Source: JAUSFM01 sp964343705 (GTDB lineage Archaea > Nanobdellota > Nanobdellia > Woesearchaeales > UBA12501). From it: DNA of 64,000 nt. The position numbers were made by a program, and so were the translations under genes. A model generated the notes under the pieces. That model was not told the origin of the DNA. It did not search any database and saw only the letters and a program-made list of their open reading frames with translations. Below are positions 58,792-64,000 of the stretch, in pieces. The stretch's first letter is position 1, and every line of letters begins with the position of its first letter. The stretch spans positions 1 to 64,000 of the forward strand of contig CAYFJX010000001.1 of assembly GCA_964343705.1 (NCBI GenBank), in the 5' to 3' direction.

Positions 58792-61029
58792 GTGAAATCT
58801 GAAAAGTTCTTTGTAACTGCACTCATTTGGGTAAACACAGCCATATTCATATTCTTTGTACTGTCTAGCCAAGTTGAAGCACCTACTTTTGAAACACAAG
58901 CATGTACTGAAGATGCGTCTTGCGATTCAGAATGTGGTGGTTCTCCTTCGTATAGGAACTTTGGCACTTGTTTCAGTGATTCTAGTTGTTTTACTGAATG
59001 TAGTGGTTCAAGCAGTAGTTCGTCTGGTGGGGCAGGGAACTCCACGCAATGTGGCTCAGTAAGTAACAGCATCACATTGATCCAAGATGTAAGTGCTGAG
59101 AATACATGTTACACTTTTGGAGCTAACAACATTGTACTGGATTGTGATGGTTACAACATTACCTATGCAACTAGTGCAATGGGAGGAGGATCAAATGGAA
59201 TCTCTGTACCAGGATATGGTAATTTTACCATAAAAAACTGCGAGATTGCTGAAGGAAAAAATACTTCAAGCCTTAACATAGGTATCTCCCTAGCTGCCAC
59301 GAACAATGGAACAGTACCAGTACAAAACTTCAGTATTAAGAACACAAATGTGACCACAAACACCAATGGTTCACATGGATTGTCTATGACCGGACCAGTT
59401 GATAATTTTAACATTAGTGACCTTAGTGTGTTTACTAAAGGTGCAAATGCAAGTGGTGTATTTATGGAAGGATTACACAATGAATCAGGAACAGACATAC
59501 GAAACAGCACATTTAACACCACAGGAACCAACTCAATTGCAGTCTACATGAACGGTTCAAATTATAGTTTTATTTTTAACTCAACACTGCTCACTACCGG
59601 CGAGGACGCTGATACATTAACCCTTCTTGAAAGCCTGGAAAACACTTTTCTTAATTTAAACATCTCATCAACATATGGTAAGACCATTAACGATACTACA
59701 CCAGTTGGATATGTTAATCATCTAATATTCAACAACTCATTCGGAGAACTTAAGTGGATCAACAAAGGGGTTGGGGCATTTAACAAAGACTTAAGCCTAA
59801 GTGCACCCATTGCTTTGGGCAAGGATGTTGTGATTGGAGCAAACACAATTGCCTTGAATACCAGTTCATACAACCTCGCCACAGACGACATAAACAAGAG
59901 CGCCAATATTACCCTGAAGAGTCTTAACTTCACAGCTCTTAACGATATTTTCGAACTTCAAAATTTTGAGACAGACAGTGGACAAATACGAAAAAATGGA
60001 ACTCAATGTCTTCCCAGTGGAAATGGAAAATGTGTAAAGATAGCATACACATCTAATATACTTTATTTTAACATTACCAGTTTTAGTAGTTACAGTGGTA
60101 ATGGTACTGAAGCAGGTGGTGGCACTGCAGATCTTACAATTAATTCATTAAACATTACATTTAATGATTCTGGTTCAACATATATTGGCAATCATCCGAT
60201 AACACTGCGTGGAAATGTAAGTAATCAAGGAAGTGCTGATGCAACAAATGTTAAAGTACAGTTCTTACAACGAACTGGAGCAGCAACATTTGCTGAGATA
60301 AATAATGCAACCATTAATGTCACTGCTGGTTCAATCACTGAAGCAAATGTAACCTTTACTCCAACTCTTGGTCCAAATAATGTAACAGTAAAAATAGATC
60401 CAGACAATAGCATTAGTGAATCTGATGAGAATAACAACAATAATTCAAGGATCCTGGATGTATCTGCGTATCAAACATACCATGGAAGTGCGCAAGCACG
60501 ACGTAAACTTGGGCAAAACACCACCACCCTGAGGGAATGGGTTTTAGTTAATGCTTCTGTCATCATGGCTGCTGATATAGATAGTAATCCAACGTTTGCA
60601 GAACTCCAAGAAATTGGGCTGAATACAACTAATGGCTCGTCAAACACAGATTTTACACAATTAGACGCTACCTTTGGAATGACCGGTTTCGACGATTCAA
60701 TAACCACCCTGTATAGCACAAACGGTTCGTCTCCAAATTCAACAGAAAATTTTGTTATTGTCGGCCAAACTCATGCGGCAACACCCATTATAAGTAGCTC
60801 CCCAGGAAGCACCTTTATCACAGGTATACTCTGGGATACAAGTGATGACACTGGTGATGATGGAGAATTTGACCTTTCAGACAGAGAAGATCTAGTCTTT
60901 GTAACACGATGGAATGGTTCACAAAGTACTGAATATGGAGTGAAAGATTATGTGCTCAAAGTGCCTGCAAATTTACAAGGATACATAGGGGAAACTGATC
61001 AGTTAGCAATTTATGCTGCATTACCATAA
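58792..61029 (+). CDS. Large secreted glycoprotein-like protein with beta-helix and CARDB domain
   Basis: 745 residues from a GTG. Signal segment (about 6-28), Cys-rich N-terminal part (about 37-90), then a right-handed beta-helix-like region full of Asn-x-Ser/Thr sequons (about 110-440). A CARDB-type adhesion domain follows (about 450-560; NITFNDSGSTYIGNHPITL to IDPDNSISESDENNNN). The C-terminal domain (about 565-745) resembles those of its neighbours. No C-terminal anchor. It probably coats the surface and is heavily glycosylated. A TATATAAA-like box near 58706 gives a long leader. Confidence 0.72.
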   Translation: MKSEKFFVTALIWVNTAIFIFFVLSSQVEAPTFETQACTEDASCDSECGGSPSYRNFGTCFSDSSCFTECSGSSSSSSGGAGNSTQCGSVSNSITLIQDVSAENTCYTFGANNIVLDCDGYNITYATSAMGGGSNGISVPGYGNFTIKNCEIAEGKNTSSLNIGISLAATNNGTVPVQNFSIKNTNVTTNTNGSHGLSMTGPVDNFNISDLSVFTKGANASGVFMEGLHNESGTDIRNSTFNTTGTNSIAVYMNGSNYSFIFNSTLLTTGEDADTLTLLESLENTFLNLNISSTYGKTINDTTPVGYVNHLIFNNSFGELKWINKGVGAFNKDLSLSAPIALGKDVVIGANTIALNTSSYNLATDDINKSANITLKSLNFTALNDIFELQNFETDSGQIRKNGTQCLPSGNGKCVKIAYTSNILYFNITSFSSYSGNGTEAGGGTADLTINSLNITFNDSGSTYIGNHPITLRGNVSNQGSADATNVKVQFLQRTGAATFAEINNATINVTAGSITEANVTFTPTLGPNNVTVKIDPDNSISESDENNNNNSRILDVSAYQTYHGSAQARRKLGQNTTTLREWVLVNASVIMAADIDSNPTFAELQEIGLNTTNGSSNTDFTQLDATFGMTGFDDSITTLYSTNGSSPNSTENFVIVGQTHAATPIISSSPGSTFITGILWDTSDDTGDDGEFDLSDREDLVFVTRWNGSQSTEYGVKDYVLKVPANLQGYIGETDQLAIYAALP

Positions 61030-61064
61030 GAAAGTTTATAAAAAAAAGAAGGTAAAAAAGCACC

Positions 61065-63194
61065 ATGGAACAAGAAGGGGTTGATAGTCACCCACATCAC
61101 ACAAGGCACCATCGGCCTGCAATACTCATAGTTAGCGTGGTCCTGGTTCTGCTTATTTCATTATTTGCCTATTCAAAATCAGACATAACTGGTTATTACA
61201 TTGCTTCTGATATTGCCCAAGGAGGAAATGTCACTCAGCTTGATATAGGAAGAGGACCTCTGTGGGGAGCGGTGTTTGGTAATGTAAGTGGAAACAGTAG
61301 TAGTGGGGCAAAAACTAATATTAGTATTGCGGCAACAGGAGACACAACTGCGTATCCAACAAACATCGCATTTTTACGGTGTTATGAAAATGAAATTTAT
61401 GCAAGTAATGGAACACAACACCTCCAATATGCAAGCAGTCCTATTCAACCAAATACAACTTATCTTGATGGACTAGAAGCTGCACAGAAGACAAAGGTTG
61501 ATGAATTTCTTGGTGTTGCACAGCGTGATGAATTCTCAGCAAACAGTACCTTGAATGAAACAACCAGTTTCACCATTGGAGGCAGTAGTATTAGTGCACA
61601 TAGCGTACCTCTAAACCCCACTAATGAAAGTTATGATGTTGGTGTGCTGCAGGATGCATTTGGTAATATGGTATTTGTCACAAAGGTGAATAATGCAACA
61701 GGATTTGATAATAATTCTGTTGACTACCAATTTATGCTCCCTTCGTCCCCCACTGGAGGAACCACCTACCACTTTTTTAGAGATGAAAGAGATTGCACCA
61801 ATATCAGTATTCAATTTTTATTTTACCCATTCTTTGTAATACAAAACCAAACCCAATACGTAGGATTGGAAATCAATATAACTGAAACAATAAACAACTT
61901 AACACTTACAATAAATGACTCTGACTCAACCTCTTTCAGGTTAAATGAAGCAAACGAAACAGATAGAAACACCAGTGGTGGCCAAATTTTTGTTGCATAT
62001 AGTTTTAATACAACAAAGACCGGGAATCATAGTGTATTTGCCAACCTATCAACAGCAACAACAACAGCTGTTGTGAAAAGTGGATTCGAGGTTCTATTGC
62101 CTAAAACAAATAATTGGACGTCTAGAGGAACAAGAAGCATGCAGCTCATTGATCGTCGGAGGTATGATCAGGGACAAGGTAGTCAGATACTTGAAAATAG
62201 CAGCAACATAACAGGAGAGCACGCGGTTAATGCATACTATCACCTTAACATCTCCTTAGATAATACAAGTGGATTAGGAAATACATCTCAGATATTTTTT
62301 AAGGACATGTTTATTCCAGAAGGTGTAACTGAGCTTTTTAACATTACTGAAACAAATATAACTGTAGTGCCTAATGTAAGTAATACCACAAAAGTATACA
62401 CGTTCACCATGGAATCAGAGTTATCATTTTCATCATTTGAGTTTACCTATAACTATACCCCTATTGAATCAAATTTCACCAATGAAAGTAACATAGTATT
62501 GTATAAATGTTCAAACTTAACAAACTGTACCTTTGTTAAACTTAACATAACTATTGACACTGATAGCAATATCATTAACACTACCGCCTCGTCACTCTCT
62601 GTTTTCCAAGTAGGAGAAGACACAAGTAGTAGTTCATCCAGTAGCTCGTCAAGTAGCAGTTCCAGTACTTCAACTGGTGGGCCTGCAGCTGCCAGCAAGG
62701 GTGGTGGTGCAACTGCAACAAGTGCTCGTGCGCGATGTGGAAACCACAAATGTGAAATAGTAAAAGGTGAGAGTTGTCGTACATGCACTATTGACTGCGG
62801 AGTGTGTAAAGCATTACCAAATACCATCCCAAATGCAAGCATACTCTCTAAGAAAGCCATTAGAGCAACACAAGGTGAAACACAGGACCTGCTTAACCAA
62901 GTCAAGGTGCTTCTGACCAATAATAGAGATTGTAGTCACTTGTTAGGCCTTGTACAAGAAGCAAGACAATTGTACAACCAAGGAAAGTACGCAGAAGCAT
63001 ACCTACGAGCAGATTCTGTCAGGTATTCCTGTGGAAACATACTTGCAGGTCTTGAAGAAGAACCTCTGCTTGAAATTCCAAGTGGACAATTAAGTAAGTT
63101 TTATGATCAGACTCTTATCTTCTTAATTATACTGTGTTTGATAGTAATTGCACTATTGGCAACTGATGGAATAAAACACAAGAGAAAAAAATAA
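61065..63194 (+). CDS. Membrane-anchored surface protein with Ser-rich linker
   Basis: 709 residues. An N-terminal membrane segment (about 20-38) followed by SDITGYYIASD and GGNVTQLDIGRG, shared with the protein at 56837. Domains rich in Asn sequons run to about 520. Then comes a low-complexity Ser linker, a Cys-rich motif CGNHKCEIVKGESCRTC, and a helical part. It ends in a C-terminal membrane helix and basic tail (KHKRKK). The tripartite end could be an archaeosortase substrate. GTTTATAA at about 61034-61041 is its promoter. Confidence 0.72.
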   Translation: MEQEGVDSHPHHTRHHRPAILIVSVVLVLLISLFAYSKSDITGYYIASDIAQGGNVTQLDIGRGPLWGAVFGNVSGNSSSGAKTNISIAATGDTTAYPTNIAFLRCYENEIYASNGTQHLQYASSPIQPNTTYLDGLEAAQKTKVDEFLGVAQRDEFSANSTLNETTSFTIGGSSISAHSVPLNPTNESYDVGVLQDAFGNMVFVTKVNNATGFDNNSVDYQFMLPSSPTGGTTYHFFRDERDCTNISIQFLFYPFFVIQNQTQYVGLEINITETINNLTLTINDSDSTSFRLNEANETDRNTSGGQIFVAYSFNTTKTGNHSVFANLSTATTTAVVKSGFEVLLPKTNNWTSRGTRSMQLIDRRRYDQGQGSQILENSSNITGEHAVNAYYHLNISLDNTSGLGNTSQIFFKDMFIPEGVTELFNITETNITVVPNVSNTTKVYTFTMESELSFSSFEFTYNYTPIESNFTNESNIVLYKCSNLTNCTFVKLNITIDTDSNIINTTASSLSVFQVGEDTSSSSSSSSSSSSSSTSTGGPAAASKGGGATATSARARCGNHKCEIVKGESCRTCTIDCGVCKALPNTIPNASILSKKAIRATQGETQDLLNQVKVLLTNNRDCSHLLGLVQEARQLYNQGKYAEAYLRADSVRYSCGNILAGLEEEPLLEIPSGQLSKFYDQTLIFLIILCLIVIALLATDGIKHKRKK

Positions 63195-63235
63195 GACATA
63201 AAATCTAAATTCAGAAATCTAAATTTGATCTAAGA

Positions 63236-63835
63236 CTACTTTAAATTCTGAGGGTGCATAACAATCTTCATTTCAATTCCTTTCTGAGTAATAAACTCTC
63301 TGACAGCTTTTTGTTTGAGCCCTTCTATTTTTTTAGCTTGTTCAGCTGTTAGGTTGCCACTCACGTTTGCGCCGCTTGTCTGTTTAAGCTGTGTTTTTTT
63401 GGCAATAAAGTCCAGCCCAAGCAAACGCAATCCTACAAAGCGTTCAATTGGTTCAAGATCAATAGACGACCCGTCACTCTGCATAAATGCAGAGGGGTTT
63501 TCCTCTTGCATGAGGTGTATACTTTGCTGTACTTCAACACTATTGACTCTAAGCCCTGCTTTTTTTGCTTGGTCAGCTAAAATAAAGTGAGGGACTACAA
63601 TGTCATTAAGGAAAATTTCTGGTTGAAGCTTTGTTGTAGGACCAAACACTTCATATAATGTGTTAAACTCGTGCCGTGTTAGTTTTTCATCTTCTATCTC
63701 CATAACAAGAAGATGTGCTTTCTCATCTTGAACATTATCTGAGAGAATAAAAAAAACAAGGACAAGAACAAGAAGGGATAGAATTGCACAAATAATAAAG
63801 CCCGGTTTAATCTTGTGATTTCGTATCTTAACCAT
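63236..63835 (-). CDS. Membrane-anchored SurA-N-like foldase chaperone
   Basis: 199 residues. One N-terminal membrane anchor (about 12-32), then a helical domain of the SurA N-terminal type: LTRHEFNTLYEVFG, FLNDIVVPHFILADQAKKAGLRVNSVEVQQSI and REFITQKGIEMKI. No parvulin isomerase domain, so a chaperone or scaffold rather than an enzyme. It probably helps fold the secreted surface proteins. Confidence 0.65.
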   Translation of the reverse strand: MVKIRNHKIKPGFIICAILSLLVLVLVFFILSDNVQDEKAHLLVMEIEDEKLTRHEFNTLYEVFGPTTKLQPEIFLNDIVVPHFILADQAKKAGLRVNSVEVQQSIHLMQEENPSAFMQSDGSSIDLEPIERFVGLRLLGLDFIAKKTQLKQTSGANVSGNLTAEQAKKIEGLKQKAVREFITQKGIEMKIVMHPQNLK

Positions 63836-63844
63836 GAAAATCCC

Positions 63845-64000
63845 CTAGTGGCGGCGTCTCCGTTTTTTCTTTTTGACCAAAAGGAACAACACAATTGCAA
63901 GTAGCGCCACTAAGACAACGAGCTTAACATTGAAATCCTTAACAACAAGGTCTAACTTCTTTGTAAAGCTTTTTAGTAATGCTTCTGGCCGCTCACCATA
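63845..64000 (-). CDS. C-terminal end of a membrane protein (partial)
   Basis: The last 51 residues of a gene entering from the right edge: a charged region (LLKSFTKKLDLVVKDF), a membrane helix (VKLVVLVALLAIVLFLLV) and a basic tail (KKKKRRRRH). This is the design of an extracellular protein with a C-terminal anchor. It stops 9 bases before the foldase gene on the same strand, so the two are an operon. Confidence 0.6.
   Translation of the reverse strand, partial: YGERPEALLKSFTKKLDLVVKDFNVKLVVLVALLAIVLFLLVKKKKRRRRH

Noticed and set aside
1..64000. CRISPR array, rRNA genes, replication origin or prophage.
   Set aside because: No regular repeat-spacer array, rRNA sequence, integrase, capsid gene or Orc1/Cdc6-type gene was found in the window.

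Overview
The window is archaeal. It carries aIF5A, eL40, eL37, uS15, RpoP, the KEOPS subunit Pcc1, prefoldin beta, aRF1, a site-2 protease and an archaeosortase. Many starts have a TTTAWATA-type box 23-31 bases upstream, which fits leaderless or short-leader transcripts; others have GAGGTG-type ribosome binding sites. The AT-rich DNA, small genes, many toxin-antitoxin pairs, Asn-rich surface proteins and runs of unknown membrane proteins suggest a DPANN-type archaeon (Woesearchaeota/Pacearchaeota-like). That placement is inference, because no rRNA is present.

Layout. 0-4.8 kb: bicupin, a split PEP-synthase-like pair (ATP-grasp subunit plus His-swivel subunit), a toxin with an antitoxin facing it, and a histidine phosphatase. 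4.8-15.4 kb: two-component pair, HtrA-like protease, Cys-rich S-layer-like lipoprotein, uS15, small membrane proteins, wHTH proteins, a methyltransferase/nuclease-like pair and a TrmJ-like methylase. 15.4-22.1 kb: two diverged copies of a structured RNA I do not recognise, site-2 protease, aIF5A-eL40 operon, SprT-like protease, and aRF1 interrupted by a 506-residue intein directly after the GGQ motif. 22.1-49.1 kb: a frameshifted gene, phosphate acetyltransferase, then seven more His-swivel proteins mixed with four related methyltransferases, a trans-sulfuration-type PLP enzyme, three SGNH-hydrolase membrane proteins, a hexapeptide-repeat acyltransferase, an alpha/beta hydrolase, a TrmB regulator, VapBC and MNT/HEPN modules, and a 203-bp MITE with perfect 13-bp ends and a 9-bp target duplication. 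49.2-53.3 kb: tRNA-Pro with a T-loop intron, an information-processing operon, MscS-like channel, a RelA/SpoT-type synthetase homologue and a PUA-like protein. 53.3-64 kb: surface and envelope genes, with a 950-residue membrane-anchored protein, three secreted Asn/Ser/Thr-rich proteins, an archaeosortase and a SurA-like foldase.

Candidate new system. Eight proteins end in a PEP-utiliser swivelling domain with the phospho-accepting His intact. None has the PEP/pyruvate TIM barrel, and only one stand-alone ATP-grasp donor subunit is visible. The architecture matches phenylphosphate synthase (separate ATP-grasp and His subunits) and rifampin phosphotransferase more than PEP synthase. Repeated linkage to one methyltransferase family and to SGNH/acyltransferase genes suggests a modular pathway that phosphorylates, methylates and acylates small molecules or envelope components. 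One donor may serve many acceptor-specific His subunits; this is a hypothesis.
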